From contig JBEHYF010000085.1 of assembly GCA_048498315.1 (NCBI GenBank), forward strand, positions 1 to 22,538: a stretch of DNA of 22,538 bases. The letters are read 5' to 3'. A program made the translations under genes and the position numbers. Source of the stretch: Actinoallomurus sp048498315 (GTDB taxonomy: Bacteria; Actinomycetota; Actinomycetes; Streptosporangiales; Streptosporangiaceae). Numbering within the stretch: position 1 is the first letter of the stretch; each line of letters opens with the position of its first letter. Shown here piece by piece: positions 5,751 to 13,582 of this stretch. Under the pieces are notes generated by a model. The model did no database searches. It was not told the origin of the DNA and saw nothing but the letters and a program-made list of their open reading frames with translations.

Positions 5751-6716
5751 ATGCATGCGATCGTCATCCAAAAGCCAGGCGACCCCGACGTTTTGCAATG
5801 GGCTGAGGTACCCGATCCCGTTCCTGGCCCTGGCGAGGTGGTGCTCGACGTCGTCGCGGCGGGCGTCAACCGCGCCGACCTGATGCAGCGGCGCGGGTTC
5901 TACCCGCCGCCGAAGGGCGCGCCGGAGTACCCGGGCCTGGAGGCCGCCGGCCGCATCGCCGCGGTCGGCACGGGCGTCACCGGCTGGCGTACGGGTGACG
6001 AGGCGTGCGCGCTGCTCGGCGGCGGCGGGTACGCCGAGCGGGTCGCGGTGCCCGCCGGCCAGCTCCTCCCGATCCCGCGCGGCGTGAGCCTCGCGGAGGC
6101 GGCGGGGCTGCCGGAGGTCGCCTGCACCGTCTGGTCCAACGTGTTCATGCTCGCCGGGCTGCGCGAGGGCGAGTCGTTCCTCGTGCACGGCGGTGCCGGC
6201 GGCATCGGCACGATGGCCATCCAGCTCGCCAAGGCGCGCGGCGCGCGGGTGCTGTGCACCGCCGGCAGCGACGAGAAGCTCGAACGCTGCCGCGAACTCG
6301 GCGCCGACGTCGCCATCAACTACCGTGTGCAGGATTTCGTGTCCGCGGCCCGGCCGGTCGACGTGATCCTGGACAACATGGGCGCCAAGTACCTGCCGCG
6401 CAACGTCGACGCGCTCGGCACCGGCGGGCGGCTCATGGTGATCGGGCTGCAGGGCGGCCGGGTAGGCGAGCTCGATCTGGGCACGCTCCTGGCGAAACGG
6501 GCGCTCGTCCACGCGACCTCACTGCGCGCCCGGCCGGCGGACGAGAAGGCCGAGATCGTCGCCTCAGTACGCGAGAACGTCTGGCCGCTGGTGGAATCCG
6601 GTGCCGTACGGCCGATCGTGGACCGTACGATTCCCATGCGCGACGCGGCCGCGGCCCATCGCATCCTGGAAGAGAGCACACACGTCGGCAAGATCGTTCT
6701 GACAGTGGGAGATTAA
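5751..6716 (+). CDS. NAD(P)H:quinone oxidoreductase, PIG3-type MDR family
   Basis: A 321-residue zinc-independent medium-chain dehydrogenase/reductase of the quinone oxidoreductase branch, close in pattern to TP53I3/PIG3. The GroES-like N-terminal domain shows AAGVNRADLMQRRGFYPPP (36-54) and YPGLEAAGRI. The Rossmann domain has the NADPH loop VHGGAGGIGTMAIQLAKA (145-162), followed by VLCTAGSDEKLERC. Typical zinc-binding cysteines are absent, as expected for this branch. It would reduce quinones with NAD(P)H in the cytoplasm. Start ATG 5751 gives the usual MHAIVIQKPGDP opening; GTG 5742 and ATG 5745 are also in frame. The bpa gene follows after seven bases and its ribosome site overlaps this stop codon, so the two are co-transcribed. 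Confidence 0.92.
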   Translation: MHAIVIQKPGDPDVLQWAEVPDPVPGPGEVVLDVVAAGVNRADLMQRRGFYPPPKGAPEYPGLEAAGRIAAVGTGVTGWRTGDEACALLGGGGYAERVAVPAGQLLPIPRGVSLAEAAGLPEVACTVWSNVFMLAGLREGESFLVHGGAGGIGTMAIQLAKARGARVLCTAGSDEKLERCRELGADVAINYRVQDFVSAARPVDVILDNMGAKYLPRNVDALGTGGRLMVIGLQGGRVGELDLGTLLAKRALVHATSLRARPADEKAEIVASVRENVWPLVESGAVRPIVDRTIPMRDAAAAHRILEESTHVGKIVLTVGD

Positions 6717-6723
6717 GGGATAC

Positions 6724-7257
6724 ATGAACGACCCACTCAACAGGGAAGATCCGCACGTCGTCGTCGTCGGGCAGAACGGCCAGCCGCTCGCTGCGGGCGA
6801 GAAGAAGGACGATGAGTCCGAGGAGCGGCCGATCACCGAGATGGTCGAGCAGCCCGCGAAGGTCATGCGCATCGGCAGCATGATCCGCCAGCTCCTGGAG
6901 GAGGTGCGTGCGGCTCCGCTCGACGAGGCCAGCCGGGCCCGCCTCGCCCAGATCCACCAGCGCTCGATCAAGGAGCTGGAAGACGGGCTCGCGCCGGAGC
7001 TGATCGAAGAGCTCGACCGCATCTCCCTGCCCTTCACCGACACCGGCGGCACCCCGAGCGAGGCCGAGCTGCGCGTCGCACAGGCCCAGCTCGTCGGCTG
7101 GCTCGAAGGGTTGTTCCACGGCATCCAGACGACGCTGTTCGCGCAGCAGATGGCCGCGCGCGCCCAACTGGAGCAGATGCGCCGCGCGCTGCCGCCCGGC
7201 GTCGTCCAGCAGGAGGAGCACGGCCCGGGCCGCTCGTCCTCCGGCCCCTACCTGTGA
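6724..7257 (+). CDS. bpa: Bacterial proteasome activator Bpa/PafE (DUF2587)
   Basis: This 177-residue protein matches the ATP-independent ring-shaped activator of the 20S proteasome known from Mycobacterium (Rv3780). Strongly conserved stretches are EQPAKVMRIGSMIRQLLEEV (41-60), APLDEASRARLAQIH, LEDGLAPELIEELDR and the core helix QLVGWLEGLFHGIQTTLFAQ followed by QMAARAQLEQMR. The N-terminal 35 residues are acidic and flexible. The C-terminus, which docks into pockets of the proteasome ring, reads SSSGPYL here, while the mycobacterial protein ends GQYL; Tyr and Leu are kept but Gln is replaced by Pro. The ribosome site AAGGGA overlaps the stop of the quinone reductase gene. Proteasome core genes are not in the window. 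Confidence 0.95.
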   Translation: MNDPLNREDPHVVVVGQNGQPLAAGEKKDDESEERPITEMVEQPAKVMRIGSMIRQLLEEVRAAPLDEASRARLAQIHQRSIKELEDGLAPELIEELDRISLPFTDTGGTPSEAELRVAQAQLVGWLEGLFHGIQTTLFAQQMAARAQLEQMRRALPPGVVQQEEHGPGRSSSGPYL

Positions 7258-7370
7258 GGCGGCACGGCCGCGACTCCCTGCCCCATTCCTGAGTCCTCCC
7301 CGTCCCGACTTCCGGCCGGTTCCCGGGACGGCCGCCCCGCTCCCGGACATCCGGCCCGTTCCCCGGCGTC

Positions 7371-7407
7371 CGGCCCGCCGCGCGGCCTGGCAGCGCGCGG
7401 CGGGCCG
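7371..7407. terminator. Strong 14-bp hairpin terminator
   Basis: CGGCCCGCCGCGCG (7371-7384) pairs perfectly with 7394-7407 around a nine-base loop. It lies between bpa (+) and the convergent HAD remnant (-) and can end both transcripts. The preceding stretch 7290-7370 is GC-rich with recurring CCGGCC and GTTCCC motifs and holds no gene that I can see. Confidence 0.7.
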
Positions 7408-7418
7408 ACGGCCGACTC

Positions 7419-7889
7419 CTACCGGCCTACTCCGCCGCGACGGCGACCAGGTCCCGGTGCCCATACGGCCGGGGCTTCGCCGGCCCGGAAACGGCCCGGC
7501 AACGCGGGCACGGCGCGGCCGCTGGGAAGACGTCGTCGGCCCGGGAACATGTCGGCGGACCAGGGACTCGGCGGTCCGGGAGCAGGTCGTCGGTCCGAGA
7601 ACAGCTCTTCGAGTGTCCGCGCCACGCCGTCCTCGTCGTTCGCCGGGACCTTGTGGTCGACCGCCGCGAGTACGGCCGGGTGCGCGTTGGCCACCGCGTA
7701 CGACCGGCCCGCCCACGTCAGCATCGGCAGGTCGTTCGGCATGTCGCCGAACGCGGCCACCTCGCTCGCCGGGATGCCGTGCCGCTCGCACAGCTCGGCG
7801 AGCGTGCTGGCCTTCGTGACGCCGACGGCGCTCATCTCGATCGGCCGGTCGCCGTTGGAGTGCGTGGGCAGCACCAGGTCGCCGACCAC
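7419..7889 (-). pseudogene. C-terminal half of a Cof-type HAD phosphatase (decapitated)
   Basis: The frame opens at GTG 7889 directly inside a Cof/HAD-superfamily phosphatase. It keeps motif III (Lys in GVTKASTL, about residue 26) and motif IV (GDMPNDLPML, 49-58), then YAVANAHPAV and the usual end NDEDGVARTLEELF (to about residue 97, position 7596). The first half, with the nucleophile motif DxD and motif II, is missing: the 111 bases between this start and the pheA stop do not encode it in any frame. After residue 98 the frame runs 58 more Pro/Arg/Gly-rich residues through a degenerate repeat, not part of the family. Without motif I it cannot be an active phosphatase. In Streptomyces I recall pheA, serS and a HAD gene as neighbours, so a deletion of serS plus the HAD 5' half would give this arrangement (inference). 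Confidence 0.75.
7532..7604. repeat. Degenerate 19-bp repeats
   Basis: Four imperfect units follow one another: 7532-7550, 7551-7569, 7570-7585 (shortened) and 7586-7604, each built around GTCGKCGGNCC-RGGA-CA. They cover the 3' end of the conserved HAD region and part of its aberrant tail. Confidence 0.45.
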
Positions 7890-8000
7890 GCCCGTCGTTG
7901 CACGCGCGTCCGCTCTCCCGCCGTGTCCGGCCCGCCCGCGACTCCGGCTTGCCCCGGGTGTCCGGGCCGCCCGCGTGTCCGGGCGGGGTGGCGGGGCCGG

Positions 8001-9005
8001 TCAGATGTCGTGGCCGGAGCGGATGGCGTTCAGCCAGGCGGACGCCTCGGCGAAGTCGCCGTCGTGGGTGCCGCGGCGGATCTCGGTGCGCCCCTGGTCG
8101 GCCCGCGGGTAGCTGCCCAGGAAGCGCACGTCGGCGCAGACCCGGCGCAGGCCCATCAGCGCCTCGCCGACCCGGGCGTCGGCGACGTGCCCCTCGCAGT
8201 CGATCCAGAACCGGTAGCGGCCGAAGCCGTCGCCGGTCGGCCGGGACTGGATGAGCGTCAGGTTGACCCCGCGCACCGCGAACTCGGTCAGGAACTCCAG
8301 CAGCGCGCCGGGGTGGTCGTCGCCCAGGTAGACCACCAGGGAGGTGCGGTCGTGCCCGGTGGGCTTGCCGGGCGGCCCGGGGCGCTGGGCCAGCACGAAG
8401 CGGGTCAGCGCACCGGAGCGGTCCTCGACGTGCTCGGCCGCCGCGACCAGGCCGTACCGCTCGCCCGCAATGGGCGCGGCGATCGCGGCGTCGTACCCGG
8501 ACCCGGGGTCGGCGACCGCCATGGCGGCGCCGGCGGTCGAGCTGCCGGTCACCACGTCGGCGTCGGGCAGGTTGGCGGCCAGCCAGCGGCGGCACTGCGC
8601 GTACGCGTGCGGGTGGGTGCAGACCCGCTTGACGTCGGCCAGCGCCGTGCCCGGCCGGACGAGAAGGGAGAACTCGACGGGGAGCAGCACCTCGCGGGCG
8701 ATGAGAAGGGCATCGCCGTCGGCGAGATCGTCGACCGTGGCCGGCACGGGACCTTCGACGGAGTTCTCCAGCGGGACCATCGCGGCGTCGGCGTCGCCCC
8801 GGCGCACGGCGTCGAGCGCCATCGGCACGGTGGGGAAAGGGTCGCGTACGGCGCCGGCGGCCTGCGGCAGCGTGCGCAGGGCCGCCTCGGTGAAGGTTCC
8901 CTCGGGACCGAAGTAGGCGAACCGGCCGGGCCGGCCGGCCGCCGGCTCGCCGTCGCGCGCGCTGTCGTCGATCACACCGGTCCTCTCAGTGCCTCGTTCG
9001 GGCAT
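8001..9005 (-). CDS. pheA: Prephenate dehydratase
   Basis: A stand-alone prephenate dehydratase that converts prephenate to phenylpyruvate in phenylalanine synthesis. From ATG 9005 it has 334 residues. The catalytic domain starts at RFAYFGPEGTFTEAAL (28-43), with VPLENSVEGPV (77-87) and the essential TRF motif in SGALTRFVLA (201-203). A C-terminal ACT domain for Phe feedback follows (about 221-300) with GALLEFLTEFAVRGVNLT. The ACT regulatory motif usually written ESRP is QSRP here (253-256). Two starts compete: ATG 9005 has TAACCT (9018-9013) seven bases upstream, the leaderless pattern; GTG 8975 has a well-spaced GAGAGG and is where G/C-ended codons and conservation begin (324 residues). The C-terminal SGYD-AAIAAP and GERYGL segments are also typical. 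Confidence 0.95.
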   Translation of the reverse strand: MPERGTERTGVIDDSARDGEPAAGRPGRFAYFGPEGTFTEAALRTLPQAAGAVRDPFPTVPMALDAVRRGDADAAMVPLENSVEGPVPATVDDLADGDALLIAREVLLPVEFSLLVRPGTALADVKRVCTHPHAYAQCRRWLAANLPDADVVTGSSTAGAAMAVADPGSGYDAAIAAPIAGERYGLVAAAEHVEDRSGALTRFVLAQRPGPPGKPTGHDRTSLVVYLGDDHPGALLEFLTEFAVRGVNLTLIQSRPTGDGFGRYRFWIDCEGHVADARVGEALMGLRRVCADVRFLGSYPRADQGRTEIRRGTHDGDFAEASAWLNAIRSGHDI

Positions 9006-9296
9006 TCACCTCAGGTTACGGGGGTGCCGCCGCGCGCGCATGACGGGATCACCGTCCGCGCGACGCCCGTCGCGGGCCAGGAACGTCCGGCCCCCGGGTC
9101 CGCGGACTCCCGCCAAGACCGCACGTCGCGCCCAGCGTCGCTCACTCCCGCCCACGACCGCACGCTCTGCTCGCGGCCGCTCTCGCCACGGGCCGTGCGC
9201 CGCCCGCCGGGCTGCCGGCGGGACTGCGGGGTGCGGCGGACGGCTCGGGGCGACGGGGCGGTGGCGGTCGCCGCGCGGCGCGGGCGGGCACGACGG
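8976..9296. other. Region between pheA and DUF4446 genes
   Basis: If pheA starts at GTG 8975 this is a 321-base gap. It holds the pheA -10 (TAACCT, 9018-9013) and the alternative start ATG 9005. The remainder, 9020-9296, is very GC-rich; I see no coding pattern, RNA gene or strong hairpin in it. Confidence 0.5.
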
Positions 9297-9752
9297 CTAC
9301 GCCGGGCTGGAGAAGCGGCCGCCGACGCCGAGGTCACGGCCCTCGTCGAAGCGCACCAGCGGCCCCTGGCCGAGCCGGGCGGCGCGGACCACGTGCTCCT
9401 CTTCGGGCGACAGGAGTTGCAGGCTCCGGCCGTTCTGCACGACCTTGGCGTAGGTGCGGGTCTCGGTGCGGCCGTTGATCGAGGTGAGCACGACGCCGTC
9501 GCCGGCGGCGTTGAGCATCGCCAGCGAGAACGACAGGCCACCGCAGACCTCCTGCAGGGCGTCGTAGTGGACGATGGCCACGTCGCGGATGGCGCGGTGG
9601 TCGGCGGCGCCTGCGCCGGCCTGCAGCCGCCGCCGCATCATCTCGGTGCATTCCTCGACGGCCTGGGCGGCGCGGCGTCGGGCCGCCAGGCCCGCCCACA
9701 GGCCGAGCGCCCCGATGGCCGCGGCGGCCAGGGCGAGGGTGATGAGGATCAC
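9297..9752 (-). CDS. DUF4446 family membrane-anchored protein
   Basis: A 151-residue DUF4446 protein of unknown function. One N-terminal transmembrane helix (residues 2-24, ILITLALAAAAIGALGLWAGLAA) is followed by a cytoplasmic part with a helix (about 26-45), the family stretch VAIVHYDALQEVCGGLSFSL (58-77), then NAAGDGVVLTSINGRTETRT (81-100) and KVVQNGRSLQLLSPEEE. It starts at GTG 9752, overlapping the stop of the GT87-like gene by four bases (GTGA), so translation is coupled and the two are one operon. DUF4446 genes are often near pheA/serS in actinobacteria (recollection), consistent with pheA downstream here. Confidence 0.85.
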   Translation of the reverse strand: MILITLALAAAAIGALGLWAGLAARRRAAQAVEECTEMMRRRLQAGAGAADHRAIRDVAIVHYDALQEVCGGLSFSLAMLNAAGDGVVLTSINGRTETRTYAKVVQNGRSLQLLSPEEEHVVRAARLGQGPLVRFDEGRDLGVGGRFSSPA

Positions 9753-11008
9753 GAGCTGAGCGTACCCACCTGGAGGCCGTCACGTGAAGCATCCACGCGA
9801 TCACACTCCGGATCGTTCTCGCCGCCCGTGCGACGCCGCGACCGCCGGACGAAGAACGCCAGCAGCGCCAGCGCCCCCAGCCCGTATGCGTCCTGCACGA
9901 TGCGGCCGAGGAACCGCGGGCCCTCGTGGTAGGCGAGGATGTCGATCCCCCACCAGGGCACGGGCAGGGCATAGAACAGCCATACCGCGCCGGCCAGCGC
10001 CGCGCGGGCCGCCGGGCGCAGCCCGGTGCCGGCGCCGGCGAGGGCGCCGAGCACGAGGACCAGCCAGGCGATGTGGTGGATCCACGACACCGGCGAGATC
10101 AGCACGGCCACCAGCCCGGTGACGGCCGCGCCGCCGATCTCGTCGCCGCGCAGCACCATGCGGCGGGCGGCGCGGAAGCCGACGTAGGCGACGACGGCGG
10201 CGCACGCCAGCCACAGCGCCGCGGTGGCCGGTCCGGGCCAGTACAGCCGCAGCAGCATGCCGCGGATCGACTGGTTGGTGGTGGCGGTGTTGGAGCCGAG
10301 CCGCCCGCTGTCGAACAGCGCGCCGAACCAGTAGTCGGCGGAGTCGGCGGGCAGCACGAGGAACGTGCCGAGCGTGGCCGCGGCCGCCGCGACCGTGGCG
10401 GTGAGCGCCTCGCGGCGGCGGCCCGTGACGAGGAAGTAGACGATGAAGACGCCGGGCACCAGCTTGATCGCGGTCGCCAGCCCGACGAGCAGGCCGCGCG
10501 GCCAGCGGGGGCGCCGCGCCGCGCAGTCGGCCGCGCACATCGCGACCAGGAAGAGGTCGACCTGCCCGAAGCGGAACTGGTCCCGCAGCGGCATCGGGTA
10601 CGCGCACAGCGCGACCAGCACGCCGGTCACGAGCGGCGCCCACCGCCCGGCGCGGGCCGCCACGCCGGCGAAGGCGTACCGGACCGCCACCGCCAGCGCC
10701 ACGAAGATCAGCACCGCCGACGCCCACTGCGCGGCGGTCCAGGGCATCAGGGCGAGCGGCACCGCCAGGAGCGCGGCGAACGGCGGGTAGGTGAACGGCA
10801 GGAGCTGCGGCGGCTGGGTGAGGAAGCCGTAGACGGGGGCGCCGCGCAGCACGGCCTGCCCGCCCGATCGGTAGACGTCAAGGTCCACCATCCGCTGGTC
10901 GGGCGGGTTGGTCAGCCAGTGGTGGGCGAGCGGCTCCACCGCGGCGGCGGCGATCGCGAACCCTGCGATAAAGAAGGCAAGATCGCGTATCGTCCTTCCA
11001 TCACCCAT
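9749..11008 (-). CDS. GT87-like (DUF2029) polyprenol-phosphate-sugar glycosyltransferase
   Basis: A 419-residue polytopic GT-C transferase of the GT87/DUF2029 type, whose studied members (such as PimE) add mannose from polyprenyl-phosphate-mannose on the outer face of the membrane. The first helix is at residues 7-25. The first outside loop has the expected acidic pattern MVDLDVYRSGGQAVLRG (about 41-57) and then PFTYPPFAALLAVPLALMP. Later come FRFGQVDLFLVAMC, GLATAIKLVPGVFIVYFLV and NQSIRGMLLRL, all recurrent in this family, and SWIHHIAWLVLVLG. About ten helices are visible. ATG 11008 has AGGA upstream and also CAGGAT six bases before it, so the start may be leaderless. The long in-frame extension up to 11377 lacks coding character. 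Sugar and acceptor are unknown. Confidence 0.85.
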   Translation of the reverse strand: MGDGRTIRDLAFFIAGFAIAAAAVEPLAHHWLTNPPDQRMVDLDVYRSGGQAVLRGAPVYGFLTQPPQLLPFTYPPFAALLAVPLALMPWTAAQWASAVLIFVALAVAVRYAFAGVAARAGRWAPLVTGVLVALCAYPMPLRDQFRFGQVDLFLVAMCAADCAARRPRWPRGLLVGLATAIKLVPGVFIVYFLVTGRRREALTATVAAAAATLGTFLVLPADSADYWFGALFDSGRLGSNTATTNQSIRGMLLRLYWPGPATAALWLACAAVVAYVGFRAARRMVLRGDEIGGAAVTGLVAVLISPVSWIHHIAWLVLVLGALAGAGTGLRPAARAALAGAVWLFYALPVPWWGIDILAYHEGPRFLGRIVQDAYGLGALALLAFFVRRSRRRTGGENDPECDRVDASRDGLQVGTLSS

Positions 11009-11344
11009 GTGTCCATCCTGTCCCACGTCGGCGGTCGCCACCGGAGCCGGTGGCACCGACCCCGCGAAGGTGAGGCGCCGGGCGGTCCGCGGCCTGGCGG
11101 CGCGGCGTCCCCGGTACGGACGGGGTGGGCCCGGCCGGGCTGGGGGCCGGCGACCGGTCGTCGCCGGGGGCGTACCGTGCCGAAAGGTATACCGGGGAGG
11201 GGCTGGGCGGCGCGCCGACGCGGGAGGCGACCGTGATCCGCCGGGCGGATGGGGGCACCGCGCCCGTGACGTGAACCGCCGGTGGGCGACGAGGCCGGCC
11301 TTCAGCGGCACTAGCCTGAGGAAGTCCCAGATATGGAGGTGACC
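11009..11344. promoter_or_regulatory. Divergent promoter region
   Basis: This 336-base gap separates the GT87-like gene (-) and the phosphatase-like gene (+). For the plus gene, TAGCCT (11312-11317) would start RNA near 11324, followed by GGAGG (11335-11339) and GTG 11345. For the minus gene, CAGGAT (11020-11015) stands six bases from ATG 11008. In the middle, GGTATACC (11186-11193) is a perfect palindrome and the most AT-rich point; it could be a -10 on either strand or a regulator site. Nothing else is recognised. Confidence 0.4.
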
Positions 11345-13582
11345 GTGGCACGGCCACGAGCGTCGGAGCGCCGGCACAGGGGCGTGGCGATGGCCGCGGT
11401 GCTGGTGGCGCTGGCGACCGCGATGCTGGGCCTGATGTCCGGTACGGCGTCCGCCGCCCCGGCGAGCGGCACGCCGTCGCCGTCGCCATCCACATCGCCC
11501 TCACCGTCCGGCACTCCTGCGCCGTCGACCGGCGCCGGGGCGGGCTCCTCGGCGCGGGTCGTGCTGATCGGCGTGCCGGGGCTGCGGTGGGACGACGTGC
11601 GGCCGTCGGACACGCCGAACCTGTGGCGGCTGGCCGGCCAGGGCGCGGTGGGCGTGCTGTCGGCGAAGGCCGTGGGCCCGTACGCCTGCCCGATCGACGG
11701 CTGGCTCACCGTCTCGGCGGGCCAGCGCTCCCAGCTCCGGCACGGCAGCTGCGGCCTGCCGCCGGCGCCGGTGCACGGCACGGTGCCGGGCTTCGCCGCC
11801 ATCCGGGACGACAACGCCCACAACAAGTACGGCTCGAAGATCGGCCTGCTCGGCGACGCGATCCACCGGGCCGGCGGCTGCACGATGGCGGTCGGCCCGG
11901 GCGGCATGCTCGGCGCGGCCGACCACACCGGGCGTGTCGACGCGTACGCACCCTCGACCGGCGACGTTCCGGCCGGCGGGTGGTCGCGCTGCGCGCTCAC
12001 CGTGGTCGACGTCGACGACGTGTATCGCGCCTACATCGACGCCGGGGTCGACGTGAACGGCCGGCAGGTCCCGGTCACCGCCAAGAAGCGGGCGGAGGCG
12101 GCCGCGCGCGCCGACGAGCGGATCGGCAAGGTGCTCGCCGCGCTGCCGGCCGGCACGACGGTGCTGCTGGCCGGCTTGTCGGACAGCGCGCACGCGGCGC
12201 GCCTGCACGTGGCCATGGCGACCGGCCCCGGGTACCGCTCCCGCTACCTGACCGCCGATTCCACCCGCACGGGCGGCCTGGTGACGCTCACCGACGTGAC
12301 CGCGACGATCCTGCACACGCTCGGCATCCCCCGGCCGGAGGGCGCGGTCGGCTCGCCGTGGCGGCTGAGCGGCCCCAAGTCGGCGTCCACGCACAAGGTG
12401 GTACGGGCGCTGGACGCTCGCGACGCCGCCGCGCGCGGCTACAGCCGGATGGTGAACCCGTTCAAGATCACGCTGCTGGTGATCCAGATCGGCCTGTACG
12501 CGATCGCCACGGTGGCGCTGCGCCGCAAGCGCGGTCGGCTTCTGGCCGCCACGCGGCTGCTGGCGCTGGCCGCGGCCGCGCTGCCGATCGCCTCCTTCCT
12601 GGCCAACGTCTACCCGTGGTGGTCGGCCGGCCATCCGGAGGTGGTGATGAGCGTTCTGATCGTCGCGTTCGTCACCGTGCTCGCAGCGGCGGCCGGGCCG
12701 TGGCGGCGGTCGGTGACGGGCGCGGGTGCGGTCGTCGCCGGCGTCACGGTGGTGGTGCTCACCCTCGACGTCATGACCGGCTCGCACCTGCAGAACTGCA
12801 GCGTGCTGGGGTACACGCCGCTGGTCGCGGGGCGGTTCTACGGTTTCGGCAACCCGCCGTGGGCGTTGTGGATCACCGGCGCCATCCTCGCGGCCGGCGC
12901 GTCGGCGGGCGGGCTGCTCCGGAAGGAGCGGCGCGGCGCGGCGACTGCGCTGGTCGTCGCGGTCGGCGTCGCGGCGCTGGTCGTCGACGGGGCGCCGATG
13001 TGGGGTGCCGACTTCGGCGGCATCATCGCCACCTTCCCCGGCTTCGCGGTGTTCGCGCTGATGATCAGCGGCCGGCGGATCCGGCCGTCGCGGCTCCTGG
13101 CGGTGCCGGCCGCGGGCGCGGTGCTGGTGCTGGGCGTGGCGTACCTCGATTCGCTGCGGGCGAACCCCACCCACATCGGGGAGTTCTGGGACAGCCTGGT
13201 GAACGGCGACGCGGGCACGATCGTCTTCCGCAAGTTCCGCGGCATGGTCGGCACGTTCGGCAACTGGGAGCTGTCGGTGCTGGCCGCGGTGGCCGTGGTC
13301 TTCCTCGTGTTCGCGCTGCTGCGACCGCTGGCCTGGCGGGGCGCCGCGCTGCACCTGGCCTACGAGCGGTCGCCGGCACTGCGGCCCACGCTGGTCGCGG
13401 TGCTGGTCACCATCGGGATCGGAATGCTCGTCAACGACTCGGGCGTGGCGATCCCGGCGATGGCGGTCACGCTCGTGGTTCCGCTGGCGCTCGCGGCGAG
13501 CGTACGGGCGCTGGAACTCGACGCGAGCGAACCCCCCACGCGAGCACGGCCGCCACGAGAAACGCCAGCATCCAAGGCGTGA
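11345..13582 (+). CDS. Membrane protein with extracytoplasmic alkaline-phosphatase-like domain
   Basis: A 745-residue envelope protein. A signal-anchor helix (residues 15-38) is followed by a Ser/Thr/Pro linker (about 42-65), an extracytoplasmic domain (about 70-350) and a C-terminal block of roughly ten membrane helices (from KITLLVIQIGLYAIATVAL, about 374). The soluble domain resembles the phosphodiesterase/alkaline-phosphatase superfamily: VVLIGVPGLRWDDV, TPNLWRLAGQGAVGVLS, and CPIDGWLTVSAG where a Thr/Ser nucleophile could sit; later TVLLAGLSDSA and LVTLTDVTATILHTLGIP match the superfamily end. Metal ligands are only partly evident, so catalysis is unproven. GTG 11345 is preferred over ATG 11333 because GGAGG lies five bases before it. 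The last 116 bases overlap the convergent MptB-like gene. Confidence 0.8.
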   Translation: MARPRASERRHRGVAMAAVLVALATAMLGLMSGTASAAPASGTPSPSPSTSPSPSGTPAPSTGAGAGSSARVVLIGVPGLRWDDVRPSDTPNLWRLAGQGAVGVLSAKAVGPYACPIDGWLTVSAGQRSQLRHGSCGLPPAPVHGTVPGFAAIRDDNAHNKYGSKIGLLGDAIHRAGGCTMAVGPGGMLGAADHTGRVDAYAPSTGDVPAGGWSRCALTVVDVDDVYRAYIDAGVDVNGRQVPVTAKKRAEAAARADERIGKVLAALPAGTTVLLAGLSDSAHAARLHVAMATGPGYRSRYLTADSTRTGGLVTLTDVTATILHTLGIPRPEGAVGSPWRLSGPKSASTHKVVRALDARDAAARGYSRMVNPFKITLLVIQIGLYAIATVALRRKRGRLLAATRLLALAAAALPIASFLANVYPWWSAGHPEVVMSVLIVAFVTVLAAAAGPWRRSVTGAGAVVAGVTVVVLTLDVMTGSHLQNCSVLGYTPLVAGRFYGFGNPPWALWITGAILAAGASAGGLLRKERRGAATALVVAVGVAALVVDGAPMWGADFGGIIATFPGFAVFALMISGRRIRPSRLLAVPAAGAVLVLGVAYLDSLRANPTHIGEFWDSLVNGDAGTIVFRKFRGMVGTFGNWELSVLAAVAVVFLVFALLRPLAWRGAALHLAYERSPALRPTLVAVLVTIGIGMLVNDSGVAIPAMAVTLVVPLALAASVRALELDASEPPTRARPPRETPASKA

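Noticed and set aside
7371..7407. CRISPR repeat or mobile-element end
   Set aside because: Single hairpin between convergent genes with no regular spacers; a terminator explains it.
6433..8595. 720-aa minus-strand ORF across bpa, HAD and pheA
   Set aside because: Arg/Pro/Ala-rich shadow frame crossing several real genes; no domain recognised.
7653..9932. 759-aa plus-strand ORF
   Set aside because: Antisense to pheA and DUF4446 with no coding signature.
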